In this document: positions 49,781 to 58,587 of the stretch, in pieces
Layout of the letters: each line of letters begins with the position of its first letter
How positions within the stretch are numbered: position 1 is the stretch's first letter
DNA from: SAR202 cluster bacterium bin87
Lineage (GTDB): Bacteria > Chloroflexota > Dehalococcoidia > Lucifugimonadales > UBA3495
Reading direction: 5' to 3'
Length of the DNA: 64,000 nt
NCBI GenBank assembly: GCA_002238825.1
Contig: MPNC01000004.1
Span: 255,241-319,240 of the forward strand
Notes under the pieces: generated by a model
Databases searched by the model: none
What the model saw: only the letters and a program-made list of their open reading frames with translations
Told to the model about the DNA's origin: nothing
Program-made: the position numbers and the translations under genes

Positions 49781-50854
49781 TTAGAGGCGTCCGCCGCCGC
49801 CGGACACTCGCTCGTTGACCCCGTAGAACACCGAGTCCAGCTTGTGGAAAACCTGGATCCGGGAGCGCGCCGTCTCCACCACGAAGATGCGACCCTCGTC
49901 GTCGCACTCCACGGCAATCGGGCCCCAGAACAGCTTCTCCCGGTCAAGGCCCTGGGAAATCTTGCGCTCCTCCCACATTTCGGGATTCGCGTCCAGCTTG
50001 CCCATGCCCCACTGGGATATGGTGCCCTCTCCATAGGTCATCCCGGCGAACGATCCGTCGGGGTGGAAGATCTGCAGCCGGTCGTTGTTCCAGTCGGCCA
50101 CGTAGATCGAGCCCTCGTTGTCCACCGCCACGTCGGTCGGACGGTTGAACTGGCCGGGGGCATCCCCCGTCTCGCCGAACTGCAACAGGAACTTGCCGTC
50201 GGCCGTGAACTTCTGGATGCGGTCGTTGCGCCAGTCGGCGACATAGACGCTCCCGTCCTGGTCAACCTCAATGCCAAACGGCATGTTGAACTGGCCGGGC
50301 CCGTCGCCGAACTCACCCCACTGACCGATGTACTCACCGTCGGCGGTGAGCATTTGCACGCGGTGGTTGTTGCAGTCCACCACGTACAGGGTCCCGTTGG
50401 GTGCGAACGCCATCCCGGTGGGCTTGTCCCACTGGCCATCGCCGTCGCCCGGGCGCTCCCACTTGGTGAGGTACTCGCCGTCGGGGGAGTAGATGCTGAT
50501 GCGGTCCAGGTACTCGTCCGCCAGGTACACGTTGCCGTTGGGGCCCACGGTAATCGCGGTCGGCCAGATGATGGCCCCGTCCGTGGACACAGCCTCGCCG
50601 TCGCCCTGTTCGAACACGCCCTTGGCAAACTCGCCGATGAACTCCTCGCCCACCGTGCACATGGTGATGCGCTTGCCGTCCGGCCGGTAGTCGTAGGAGC
50701 GGTTGGCGACGTACATCACGTCTTCTTCGCCTCGGGCCATTGCTGTGGGGTTGCGGAACCCGGGGCCGGAGAATTCCGCCCGGCCGATGGTGTGGCTGTA
50801 CTGCAGGTCAATGCCTATGGCGGGCAGCGCCTTGGGGTTGATGGTTGTGGTCAT
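49781..50854 (-). CDS. NHL-repeat beta-propeller protein
   Basis: 357 residues, no signal peptide. At least five blades with the NHL pattern are visible: PTAITVGPNGNVYLADEY, PTGMAFAPNGTLYVVDCNN, PFGIEVDQDGSVYVADWRN, PTDVAVDNEGSIYVADWNN and PIAVECDDEGRIFVVETARS. The spacers GQFNMP and GQFNRP are typical. ATG 50854 is placed by GGAGGAA upstream. Propellers of this kind bind ligands or act as lyases/lactonases; the catalytic role is not evident. It is followed by its own terminator. Confidence 0.88.
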   Translation of the reverse strand: MTTTINPKALPAIGIDLQYSHTIGRAEFSGPGFRNPTAMARGEEDVMYVANRSYDYRPDGKRITMCTVGEEFIGEFAKGVFEQGDGEAVSTDGAIIWPTAITVGPNGNVYLADEYLDRISIYSPDGEYLTKWERPGDGDGQWDKPTGMAFAPNGTLYVVDCNNHRVQMLTADGEYIGQWGEFGDGPGQFNMPFGIEVDQDGSVYVADWRNDRIQKFTADGKFLLQFGETGDAPGQFNRPTDVAVDNEGSIYVADWNNDRLQIFHPDGSFAGMTYGEGTISQWGMGKLDANPEMWEERKISQGLDREKLFWGPIAVECDDEGRIFVVETARSRIQVFHKLDSVFYGVNERVSGGGGRL

Positions 50855-50899
50855 AAAGTATTCCTCCGTTGGAACGGATAACGGGTTCTGCCGTCGGTG

Positions 50900-50921
50900 T
50901 GGGCGAATAACCATTCACCCT
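50900..50921. repeat. Short hairpin repeat family C, degenerate copy
   Basis: GGGCGAATAACCATTCACCC, a diverged form of the family C hairpin, just upstream of the NHL gene. Confidence 0.5.
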
Positions 50922-50939
50922 GATGCGTCGGCTAGATGA

Positions 50940-51066
50940 TCACGCGTACCCGGTCTCTGTCATTGCGAGCGCAGCGTGGCAATCTCGTTAGTGTAAGGAA
51001 CACTGCTCCGGTAACGAGATCGCCACGTTGCTGCGCTCCTCGCGATGACAAACTGGGTACACCTGA
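50940..51066. repeat. Dispersed palindromic repeat family A, copy 4
   Basis: Outer arms ACGCGTACCCGG and AACTGGGTAC, left core TCATTGCGAGCGCAGCGTGG, right core CGCTCCTCGCGATGACA. It lies between the DUF1501 gene end and the NHL gene start. Confidence 0.85.
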
Positions 51067-51069
51067 GGG

Positions 51070-52203
51070 CTAGATGAAGTTGAACTTCTCGAACGTCCCG
51101 TTCACCAGCGGCTGAGCATCCAGACCCATCCAGTTCTCCGCCAGGTCAGTGTAAATGCTGCGGAAGTCGTTGTTGAAATGCAGGTCGCCTTCCAGGAGCT
51201 TGTCCTCTTCCAGCGACGGATACTGGCCGTAGAGGCCGCCCTTCACGTTGTCGCCCACCACGAACGCGACGCCGCCGCTGCCGTGGTCGGTGCCGGAGCC
51301 GTTGTCGTGCACCCGCCGCCCGAACTCGGTGAACACCAGCAGGGTCACGTTGTCGGAGGCGTTGTGCTCGCGCAGGTCGTCCATGAAGTCGGCAATGGCG
51401 TTGGAGGTGTTGCCCCACAGGCTCGCGTGCGCCGCCAGCTCGCCGGCGTGCGTGTCAAAGCTGTTGTAAGGAGCCGTGGTGTACAGGATCCGCGTGCCGA
51501 ACCCGGCCAGGTGAACCTGGGCGATGTTCTTCATGTATTGGGCCACCACGTCCTGGCCGTACTCAATACTGGAGCTGTACATCTCCGGCGCGGTGCTCAG
51601 GATGTCAGCGCCCTTGAGCGCGTCCGTTCCCGTCTGCGACAGGTAGTCCACCACCGCGCTGCGGCCGAGCGTGGGCGAGTACATCTTGGAGAAGATGTCC
51701 AGCGCCTCCATCCGTTGATCCTCGGCGTCAATGCCGGTCAGCACGCCGTAGGTGGCCAGGTTGCCCACCGAGGCCACCGGCACGCCCGGGGCGGCCAGCG
51801 CCCGCGGCAGCCCGCGACCGAAGTTCACGCCGGTCAGCACGTTTTCCTTGTTGGGGTCAATCTCGCGGATGACGCGACCCAGCCAGCCCTCGGTGCCCTG
51901 CTTGTCGGGCTCGCAGGTGTGCCAGATGTCCATGCTGCGGAAGTGGCTGCGGTTGGGGTTGGCATAGCCCACGCCCTGGATGACGGCAACCTTGCCTTCG
52001 TCATACAGCCTCTTCAAAGGCCCCATGTTGGGGTTGAGGCCAACAAACCCGTCGAGGTCCAGGGCCTGGCCCTCAGGCACCCGCACCGACGGGCGATTGT
52101 CGTAATACAGCGGATCCCCGTGCGGCACCAGCGTGTTCAGCGCGTCGTTGCCGCCGGAAAGCTGGAGCACCACCAGCACCGGATCTTTCTTCGTAGCGGT
52201 CAT
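51070..52203 (-). CDS. DUF1501 domain protein
   Basis: 377 residues. Typical family blocks are LVVLQLSGGNDALNTLVPHGDPLYY, LNPNMGPLKRLYDEGKVAVIQGVGYANPNRSHF, YNSFDTHAGE and FTEFGRRVHDNGSGTDHGSGG. These resemble alkaline-phosphatase/sulfatase-fold metal sites with D and H ligands. No Tat or Sec signal is visible at this start, although many relatives have one. It is the usual partner of DUF1800 proteins and is encoded 86 bp after it here, so they probably form an operon. Confidence 0.9.
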   Translation of the reverse strand: MTATKKDPVLVVLQLSGGNDALNTLVPHGDPLYYDNRPSVRVPEGQALDLDGFVGLNPNMGPLKRLYDEGKVAVIQGVGYANPNRSHFRSMDIWHTCEPDKQGTEGWLGRVIREIDPNKENVLTGVNFGRGLPRALAAPGVPVASVGNLATYGVLTGIDAEDQRMEALDIFSKMYSPTLGRSAVVDYLSQTGTDALKGADILSTAPEMYSSSIEYGQDVVAQYMKNIAQVHLAGFGTRILYTTAPYNSFDTHAGELAAHASLWGNTSNAIADFMDDLREHNASDNVTLLVFTEFGRRVHDNGSGTDHGSGGVAFVVGDNVKGGLYGQYPSLEEDKLLEGDLHFNNDFRSIYTDLAENWMGLDAQPLVNGTFEKFNFI

Positions 52204-52251
52204 GTTGTTTCTCCTTGTGGTGAGGTCGGAGCACAGCGCCTGGTGATCCTG

Positions 52252-52278
52252 CAGGGGCGAATAATCATTCGCCCCTAC
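52252..52278. repeat. Short hairpin repeat family C, copy inside the DUF1800-DUF1501 operon
   Basis: Stem AGGGGCGAAT with ATTCGCCCCT, a perfect 10-bp stem in the 86-bp spacer between DUF1800 stop and DUF1501 start. It may set differential expression of the two genes. Confidence 0.7.
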
Positions 52279-52288
52279 GTTGGCGGCC

Positions 52289-53686
52289 CTATGCGAACTG
52301 GTACTCCTGGGTGCTCACGATCAGTTGCAGGGTCTGGGCGATGGTATCCGAGTATTCGGGCGACCCCGGAGCGGGATTGCCGACGAACGCGACCAACTGC
52401 TCCTTGGTCTCGGAAGCCAGCTCGTAGGCTCCCACCATCTCCAGGCATCGGTCAACGATGCCCTCTGCTGTGCTCACCTGCTCGCTGTCCAGCCGGGATA
52501 CGATCTCGCGAATGCCCGGCAGGCTGGTGTTCCCAACCTGGTCGGCCGCAAAGTTGATCCGCTCCACCAGCGTGCCCGAGTCGATCCACTCGGCGCCGGT
52601 GTGCCAGCCCTCCACGGTGGGCGGGTTCATCAGGTCCTGCCCCATGTAGCGGATGGTGTTGGCCAACGGCTGCAGGCCCAGCTTCGGCGACGTGAAGTCC
52701 TGCACCAGGCGCATCGTGCCGATCACCACCTCGGTCGGGCTCTTCACCTTCTCGAAGCGGGCGTTCTTGAAGAAGTCGGAGTTGAACATGACCCGCAGCA
52801 TGGCGGTCAGGTTGTAGCCGGAGTCGAAGTACGTCCGCTCCAGCAGCGCGATGGCTTCGGGGTCCCGCGGCGCCGTATTCTGCCAGGCCGGCACCTGCAC
52901 CTCGTCGGCCACGAAGAAGTTGTACAGGTGGCGCGAAACGAAGCGGGCCGCTGACTGCTGCCGGGCGATGATTTCAACGATGTCGTCGCCGTTGAAGTTG
53001 CCCGTCTCGCCGAGGAACGTCTTCTGGTCGTTGTCGTGGTCGTAGGGGTTGTAGATGAAGTTCGACTCGTACCGCCCGTAGGGGTAACGCGGTACGGCGT
53101 TGGTGATGGTCCAGCCGGTGAAGGCGCGGGCCGCTTCCTTCACGTCATCCTCGGAATAGTTGGCCTGGCCGTCCATGCCGACTCCCAGGGAGAACAGCTC
53201 CAGCAGCTCGCGGCCCCAGTTCTCGTTGATCGCGCCCTTGTGGCTCATGCAGTTGTCCAGGTAGAACACCATGGCCGGGTCGCGGGACAGGCCCTTCAAC
53301 AGGACGTCGAAGTTGCCCATGCCCAGGTCGCGGAACATGTCCAGCTGCAGCTGGATCTGCCGCCCGTGCTCGCACTTGGAGTTGCCCGTGCACAGGATCC
53401 CGTGCCAGAAGAGGGCCATCTTCTCCTGCAGCGGGCGCTTGGTGTTGATCATCCGGTAGGTGATATACGCCTGGTTAACTTCCAGCGCGTTCATCTCCTT
53501 CCAGTCGACGAAGTGCCGCTCCAGGATGTCCATCTCCAGGTCAGGCTGGGCGATGGGGTTGAGCAGTTCTTCGACGGTGGCTTCGTAGCCGTCGGCGGCG
53601 CGCTGTTCCAGCTCGGCGTAAGTGGCGCCGAAACCGGCCCGACGCATCAGGTGCGCCATCTGGGCAATTTCCTGGTTGGTGGGCAT
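52289..53686 (-). CDS. DUF1800 domain protein
   Basis: 465 residues from ATG 53686, which follows AGGAGGT. Family hallmarks are AHLMRRAGFGATYAELEQ at the N-terminus, KMALFWHGIL, LDNCMSHKGAINENWGRELLELFSLGVG, YSEDDVKEAARAFTGWTI, FLGETGNFNGDDIVEIIARQ and MNPPTVEGW. Function of the family is not defined; with DUF1501 it forms a widespread two-gene unit, often exported. It heads the operon. Confidence 0.92.
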   Translation of the reverse strand: MPTNQEIAQMAHLMRRAGFGATYAELEQRAADGYEATVEELLNPIAQPDLEMDILERHFVDWKEMNALEVNQAYITYRMINTKRPLQEKMALFWHGILCTGNSKCEHGRQIQLQLDMFRDLGMGNFDVLLKGLSRDPAMVFYLDNCMSHKGAINENWGRELLELFSLGVGMDGQANYSEDDVKEAARAFTGWTITNAVPRYPYGRYESNFIYNPYDHDNDQKTFLGETGNFNGDDIVEIIARQQSAARFVSRHLYNFFVADEVQVPAWQNTAPRDPEAIALLERTYFDSGYNLTAMLRVMFNSDFFKNARFEKVKSPTEVVIGTMRLVQDFTSPKLGLQPLANTIRYMGQDLMNPPTVEGWHTGAEWIDSGTLVERINFAADQVGNTSLPGIREIVSRLDSEQVSTAEGIVDRCLEMVGAYELASETKEQLVAFVGNPAPGSPEYSDTIAQTLQLIVSTQEYQFA

Positions 53687-53919
53687 GGCCTTTACCTCCT
53701 GGGTGGTCTGACGGGTTTCATCTCGGCCGAGGCCAATCCACGACGGTCGCTGCACGCGCAACGCATGCAAAACGCGCCCCGGATAACCATTATCGGATGG
53801 CCGCATACTACTCGCCGGCCCGTTTGAGTGTCAAGAAAAGCGGGAGCGCGGCCGCGCTCCCTGGGTCGTACGTACCAAGGGTTGTGGCGAGCGTCGCAAA
53901 GACGCGCCAGCGGTCCGCG

Positions 53920-54840
53920 TTAGAAGGGCGGCGAGAACCCGTCCTTCCCCTCGCCCAGTTCTGGGAGCATATCCCGCAGCACTCCGAACACCATCCGGTA
54001 GTGCTCCAGATACTCCTCCCTGAAGGACTCCCGATCACAACCCAACTTTTCCGCCATCAAGTCGAAGGCTTTATCCCGGGTCCCTGCCAGGAACTTGCCC
54101 CGTTGGAAATGAAAAGGCTGCGCGATGAACTTTCGAACTCCGGTTTCGTTCAATGCGTCCGCAAAAGCATAGGGACTAGTCACCATCAGCAACGGCGTCA
54201 TGGTGATGCAGGTGTCTATCCCTTCCCTCTGAACATCGCCAATCGCCTGCAATCTCACCATGTTCGAGGGACAAAACGGCTCAAACGTGCGCCGGATGTC
54301 CTCATCGTCGGTGGTCACGGTCATGTTGACTTGGACACGCCCGCCCTGCTCCTCAATCTTCTGAAACAGGTCGCAATCCCGCGTCACGGTCGGACTGCGC
54401 GTCTGCACGACCAGCTTGGGCTTGTGCCGTTCCGCCATGATCTCCAGAATGCCGCGAGTCAGCTTGATCTCCCGCTCCACCGGCTGATATGGGTCCGTCA
54501 CGCTGCTCATATAGATGAGTTTGCCGTCCAGCGACCCCGCCTTGCGCTTCGCCATCAACTCAACGGCGTTCTCCTTGACATCAACCCAGTAGCCCCACGA
54601 ATCGCGACGTTTCACGTCCCGGCTGAAAAACGCCGCATAGCAATAGGTACACCCAAAGGAGCAGCCGCTATACGGGTTCAAGGTGAAGTCATACTCCCCC
54701 ATGAATCCCGTAGCCCGCGTCAAGATCTCGCGTGCCGGCGCGTAGCAGAGCGCTGTCTCGCCGATCAGGCACGGACGTTCGTCCACCACTTTCGAGCCGT
54801 CCTCCTGGAACAATGCGGGCTGTATCGGCGCGGCAGACAT
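53920..54840 (-). CDS. Radical SAM protein, spore-photoproduct-lyase-like (Rv2578c type)
   Basis: 306 residues from ATG 54840. The [4Fe-4S] motif C-x3-C-x2-C is C60, C64, C67 in YSGCSFGCTYCYA. Other blocks are YMSSVTDPYQPVE and VVQTRSPTVTRDCDL, where the family's K-S/T-R-S sits. Despite the SPL-like label, such proteins in non-sporulating bacteria have no established DNA-repair role. No ribosome site; TGCTATAGC lies about 17 bases upstream. The upstream split methyltransferase ends 6 bases into this region, so they may be cotranscribed. Confidence 0.85.
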   Translation of the reverse strand: MSAAPIQPALFQEDGSKVVDERPCLIGETALCYAPAREILTRATGFMGEYDFTLNPYSGCSFGCTYCYAAFFSRDVKRRDSWGYWVDVKENAVELMAKRKAGSLDGKLIYMSSVTDPYQPVEREIKLTRGILEIMAERHKPKLVVQTRSPTVTRDCDLFQKIEEQGGRVQVNMTVTTDDEDIRRTFEPFCPSNMVRLQAIGDVQREGIDTCITMTPLLMVTSPYAFADALNETGVRKFIAQPFHFQRGKFLAGTRDKAFDLMAEKLGCDRESFREEYLEHYRMVFGVLRDMLPELGEGKDGFSPPF

Positions 54841-54845
54841 GGCAA

Positions 54846-55879
54846 TCAACGTTTGCTATAGCACAAGAAAGCTACGTCGTCGCGAAACCATTCCACTGGG
54901 CGAGATGTCAGGAAACTTTCTACGAACTTGGCGTCGTCATTGGCCATTGTCGGCAAATGCGGTTTTACCAGCCGTTCGAAAATCTCCTGCCGATAATTCG
55001 TTAAGCCGCCCAACTCTCCGTCAATTTGCTGCTGCATACGTCCAAACTCGTGCGCCTCGTATCTTGACTGGTATTCATCAACCGGTAGTACCGAATTCGT
55101 TCGCGATCTACTTTTCGGGTCGTCGTGGCAAGTTGCGAGGACAAAGTTCGGCTGGACGACGTTCACAAGAGAACTCATCGACTCGTGGATCGCTTGCCGA
55201 TTGTCCTCGTATACACCGTGTGACAAGCTCAAAAACATGGTCGTCCGAGTTGACCGGATTTTCCCGTGAACGGGTCAGAAACGTTATGCGCTTCAATCGA
55301 CAGCCACCGGACCTTTATGGCTTTACAGGCAGAAGACAAAGCGTGCAACGAGTTGACGTACTCGTCGTTATCCGTCATACGAGCAAAGCAGTCCCACAGT
55401 TTTCGTCCCAATTGCAACATTGCCGGGCTGCTGTCCATTGACCAAACATTTATCACCGGTAACGGCTTTGGAGGCACTGGAGCCAGATTCAATACTACGT
55501 CCGCCAATGCCAAGGCTGCACCGAACGCCATCGCGCCTGCGCCACAGGCAAAATCCACCACCACCGGGCATTCATCTCTATCTGACAGGCCATTCAGGGC
55601 AGCGGGCCAAGCTTTCAAAAGCTGGTAAACCGACTGTACACGCCTGGGTTGATACCAAAGCAGATATAAAACAGACTCCCAGTCGCCGTACTCAAACGAT
55701 GTCCCTTGACGTAAATCTTGCCCGAAATTCCGCAATGCGCGATGGATGTTCTGTGCAACTTCCTCTCCAGAGCAGTTGTCGCAGAGGCGTTCAAGCTCGG
55801 CTCCAGAAACCTGGATAATCGATTCTGAAAAAGCTCGTGTCAGCGCATCGCGGCCAATCAGTTTTGCCGTGCCTTCCAT
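54846..55879 (-). CDS. Class I SAM methyltransferase split by a -1 frameshift site
   Basis: Two overlapping frames make one protein of about 344 residues. Frame 0 (ATG 55879 to stop 55229) has SAM motif I VVDFACGAGAMAFG and VWSMDSSPAMLQL. The -1 frame continues with TTMFLSLSHGVYEDN and a C-terminal VEWFRDDVAFLCYSKR. The switch falls at 55259-55265, which on the coding strand reads G GGA AAA in frame, a canonical -1 slippery heptamer; slipping gives TGK-IRSTRTTMF without gap. It is either programmed frameshifting or an A/G-run indel. An alternative is re-initiation at ATG 55238. Substrate unknown. Confidence 0.65.
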
Positions 55880-56002
55880 GAGCCGATGTTAGCATATTTG
55901 TTCGTACAATGCACTCCTCGTAAGCACCAGACAATGATGGCCACCCATCGGGATGCGAAGCCCACCCGGCTCCCGGGTTGGATCAAACCGCAATCAGCTC
56001 GG

Positions 56003-56815
56003 CTACTCCACCAACCCCGCCACCCGCTCCCCAACCCACTCCTGCACCTCCCCCTCAAACGCCGGCCCCGGCGGTGGTTCGCCATAGCGCGCTTCCTGGT
56101 TGTAGCGGGCAGTGTGGTGGAGCCGGTCCACGATGGCGCCCAAGTCCACTTCCGGCGCGTGGGCCTCGTCCTCGGACCGCAGCGGCAGCGTGAACTTGGG
56201 GATCCGCTGCCGTACCATGAAGGGGTACAGCAACGCGCCCGGGCTCTCCACGCCCCGGCACTCCAGGATGCGGTAATCGCTGGCCGGCGGCGGCGTTTCC
56301 AGCGGCATCGGCTCGCCGCCCCGCAGCAGGTCGATTTCCACCAGGTTGACCAGTCCGGCGACAATCGCCTCGCGCTTGCGGATATATCGGCGGCGACCCT
56401 CCCCCGGCCGCTTGTTGGTAGGGGACAGTACCTCAACCACCGTGACCAGCTCCCGCTCTGGAACCGTTTCCACTCGCAGCCAAAGCACACTGACCTCGCG
56501 AGGCATTCTCACCCTTACCGACACGGCCTCGGCCGGCGGAGCGGCAATCGCGGCGGCCGTATCCCCGCCGGCCGGCGCAACGACGGGAGATTCCCTGGTC
56601 ACGAGCGCGTCGGGGATCACGAGGTTCAACTCAGACGTAGCTCCGAAGGGCTCTTCGACCTCCACCCGTCGTTGCAAGGCAATGCGATAATTGTCCGGCA
56701 GCTGCGGTCCCAGAACATCGCGCAGCTGTCCAATTAATCCATTGTGAAAATCCGGCCAGAGATCCGGGCTTTCCAAGTAAGGATTCATCCCCGGGAACGG
56801 GTTGTCATACTTCAT
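56003..56815 (-). CDS. DUF4058 family protein
   Basis: 270 residues. It starts with the family signature NPFPGMNPYLESPDLWPDFHNGLI and has VVEVLSPTNKRPGEGRRRYIRKRE (about 127-150), which resembles a PD-(D/E)XK E-x-L-S ... K set, and LVEIDLLRGGEPMP. DUF4058 proteins are related in layout to Uma2 proteins and are common in cyanobacteria and Chloroflexota. No known function. Weakly supported start; the ATG at 56815 matches the family N-terminus. Confidence 0.85.
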   Translation of the reverse strand: MKYDNPFPGMNPYLESPDLWPDFHNGLIGQLRDVLGPQLPDNYRIALQRRVEVEEPFGATSELNLVIPDALVTRESPVVAPAGGDTAAAIAAPPAEAVSVRVRMPREVSVLWLRVETVPERELVTVVEVLSPTNKRPGEGRRRYIRKREAIVAGLVNLVEIDLLRGGEPMPLETPPPASDYRILECRGVESPGALLYPFMVRQRIPKFTLPLRSEDEAHAPEVDLGAIVDRLHHTARYNQEARYGEPPPGPAFEGEVQEWVGERVAGLVE

Positions 56816-56860
56816 GCCGGCCTATCCCCTCGGGCCGCCGCCATCCCGACCGCCGTGAGC

Positions 56861-57286
56861 CTACCCGCCCCGTCGCCGCTTGTGCTGCCGCAGGATGCAG
56901 TCGTCCATGATCACGCCCAGGCCGGCGTCCCGCGCTCGCTCCGCCGCCGCTTGGTCAACCACCCCGTCCTGCATCCACACGTACCGCGCGCCGATGCTCA
57001 CCGCGTCGTCCGTGACGGCGCCGGCAAACTCGCTGCGCCGGAACACGTCCACCAGGTCGATGCTCGAGCCCTCGGCCTGCGCCGCCGCCAGCGCTGCGTC
57101 CAGGTCGTCATAGGACTGCTCGCCCAGCACGGTCGCGCCCTTCAGCGCCGGGTTGACCGGGATGATCCGGTAGCCCTGCGATTGCATATACGCTGTAACC
57201 CCGTGGCTGGCCCGCGCCGGATTGTCCGACAGACCCACCACGGCGATGGTCTTCACGTTGTCCAGAATCTCGTCAATCAAGTCCAT
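56861..57286 (-). CDS. CoA-binding protein (YccU-like)
   Basis: 141 residues, a single Rossmann-fold CoA-binding domain as in the N-terminus of succinyl-CoA ligase alpha. Family blocks are TIAVVGLSDNPARASHGV (about 13-30), GYRIIPVNPAL, VDVFRRSE and ARYVWMQDGV, followed by a C-terminal DDCILRQHK. GAGGAAAA precedes the ATG. It binds CoA; the physiological role is unclear. Confidence 0.9.
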   Translation of the reverse strand: MDLIDEILDNVKTIAVVGLSDNPARASHGVTAYMQSQGYRIIPVNPALKGATVLGEQSYDDLDAALAAAQAEGSSIDLVDVFRRSEFAGAVTDDAVSIGARYVWMQDGVVDQAAAERARDAGLGVIMDDCILRQHKRRRGG

Positions 57287-57297
57287 AACTTTTCCTC

Positions 57298-57374
57298 ACA
57301 TCGATATACAGGATGAACAGGATTTCAGGATTGTCATCTGCCAGATCAATCCTGTCCATCCTGTTCATCGATGT
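57298..57374. repeat. Imperfect palindrome
   Basis: Left arm ACATCGATATACAGGATGAA pairs with the right arm ending TTCATCGATGT (arms about 27 bp, 23-base centre) just upstream of the CoA-binding gene. A related half-arm AATCCTGTCCATCC occurs at about 21757. Non-coding. Confidence 0.7.
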
Positions 57375-57390
57375 AAAGACTGATTTGTGC

Positions 57391-57841
57391 TCAGCGGCTT
57401 GCCGTGCTGTCGCTGGAGGTGATGGTGATGTGCCCCATGTAGCCGTTGGCCGTGGCGCCGTGCCAATGGTTCTCCCCGGCCTTGATCTGGACCACGTCGC
57501 CCACGCCCACGTGATGCTCCTCGGACTCGTTGGCCACAATGCCGTTGCCGACCGTGATCACCAGGATCTGGTCGCTGCTGTGCACGTGCCATCCCGTCTG
57601 GGCGCCCTTCTCGAAGTTCACCACGCTGGCGTTGAAAAAGTCGCTCTCCCCCTCGGGGATGATCGGCTGGCGGGGGCGGAGCACATCCCCGCCGCGCCAT
57701 CCCCGTGCTGCCGCCGCCGGCCCCCTCGTGGGGGAGGACGGGGTGGGGGGGGCAGTGCACACCCCCGCCGGTCCATCCCGGTACTGCCGCCGCCGTTCCC
57801 AGCGGTACATGCTCCACGTTCGCAATCCGTACTACGCGCAT
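57391..57841 (-). pseudogene. Cupin gene disrupted by a duplication and frameshift
   Basis: The C-terminal frame (to stop 57391) is a good cupin: RQPIIPEGESDFFNASVVNF, GWHVHSSDQILVITVG and ENHWHGATANG with H/H/E/H metal ligands. The natural N-terminus MRVVRIANVEHVP...GWTGGGV starts at 57841 in another frame. Between them lies a segment of about 75 bp with a G8 run (about 57745-57752) and a second, slightly changed copy of the CCATCCC-GT-CTGCCGCCGCC sequence. A tandem duplication plus slippage has separated the two frames. The 144-residue frame starting 57825 would have a nonsense N-terminus. Confidence 0.6.
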
Positions 57842-57915
57842 CTTGATGCCTCCTGTTGTGTTTGTTGTTGGTTGGATTCGGCGTCAGGGGGCTGATTTGT
57901 TGAGTTTCGCTACGG

Positions 57916-58164
57916 TTACTCAGAACATCTACATCCCTCTCCGTGATGAACCAGTTCATCGTCATCAGTGGCTTCAGTACACGGAACGGCCTGAAGTGTT
58001 CCATCCACAACTCCCTCGAAGGCTTCCACAATAGCAGCCACGAAGTCATCATCGATCTCGGCCCCATCTGGCATGATTTTCTCCAGACCGCCTTTTGTCA
58101 GCGGAACCGCTCCACCCGTGTCCGGGTCAAAGACTCTGATTTCGTGATCACGACTCATCATCAC
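57916..58164 (-). CDS. Small acidic Cys-tailed protein, function unknown
   Basis: 82 residues, acidic (DDDFVAAIVEAFEGV, ATDDDEL), ending HHGEGCRCSE with two cysteines and two histidines, a possible metal site. Three ATGs in a row open the frame; GAGGTG lies just before, best spaced for the second (58161). Real-gene codon use. No family recognised. Confidence 0.5.
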   Translation of the reverse strand: MMMSRDHEIRVFDPDTGGAVPLTKGGLEKIMPDGAEIDDDFVAAIVEAFEGVVDGTLQAVPCTEATDDDELVHHGEGCRCSE

Positions 58165-58292
58165 ACCTCTTGGGTAGGCTCAAGGGTTTAGGACATACTG
58201 CACTACACTCTATCAGCTCCGACGGTATGCCCTAAACCACTCTGCCCGCCTGCGCAGGGCCTTTCCAAAGTCGTTACCGGCGACAATCAATT

Positions 58293-58548
58293 GTCAGGAT
58301 CAGGACTCACTGGATTATCGGATTTTCAGGATTGTGGTCATACTCAGCGCCATCTACTCTCTCACGCGTGCCCAGTTTCACTCGTACTGTCATTGCGAGC
58401 GAAGCGTGGCAATCTCGTGATGGCAGCCGGGGTCTCTTGCAGCAACGAGGTCGCCATGTCGCCGCGCTCCTCGCGATGACAAACTGGGTACGCGTGAGCA
58501 TCTACTCCATCTTGATAATCCCTCAATCCGACAAATCCTGATTCTGAC
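58293..58548. repeat. Nested repeat: inverted arms around palindromic family A copy 5
   Basis: Outer arms 58293-58335 (GTCAGGATCAGGACTC...) and 58514-58548 (...CAAATCCTGATTCTGAC) are imperfect inverted repeats. Between them sits a family A copy (58363-58502) with the usual TCATTGCGAGCGAAGCGTGG and CGCTCCTCGCGATGACA cores. Together these explain most of the 423-base gap 58165-58587. The arrangement suggests one element inserted into another. Confidence 0.65.
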
Positions 58549-58587
58549 GAAGACTTTGGAAGGTCCCCGCCGCGCTGCCTTCCGTTC

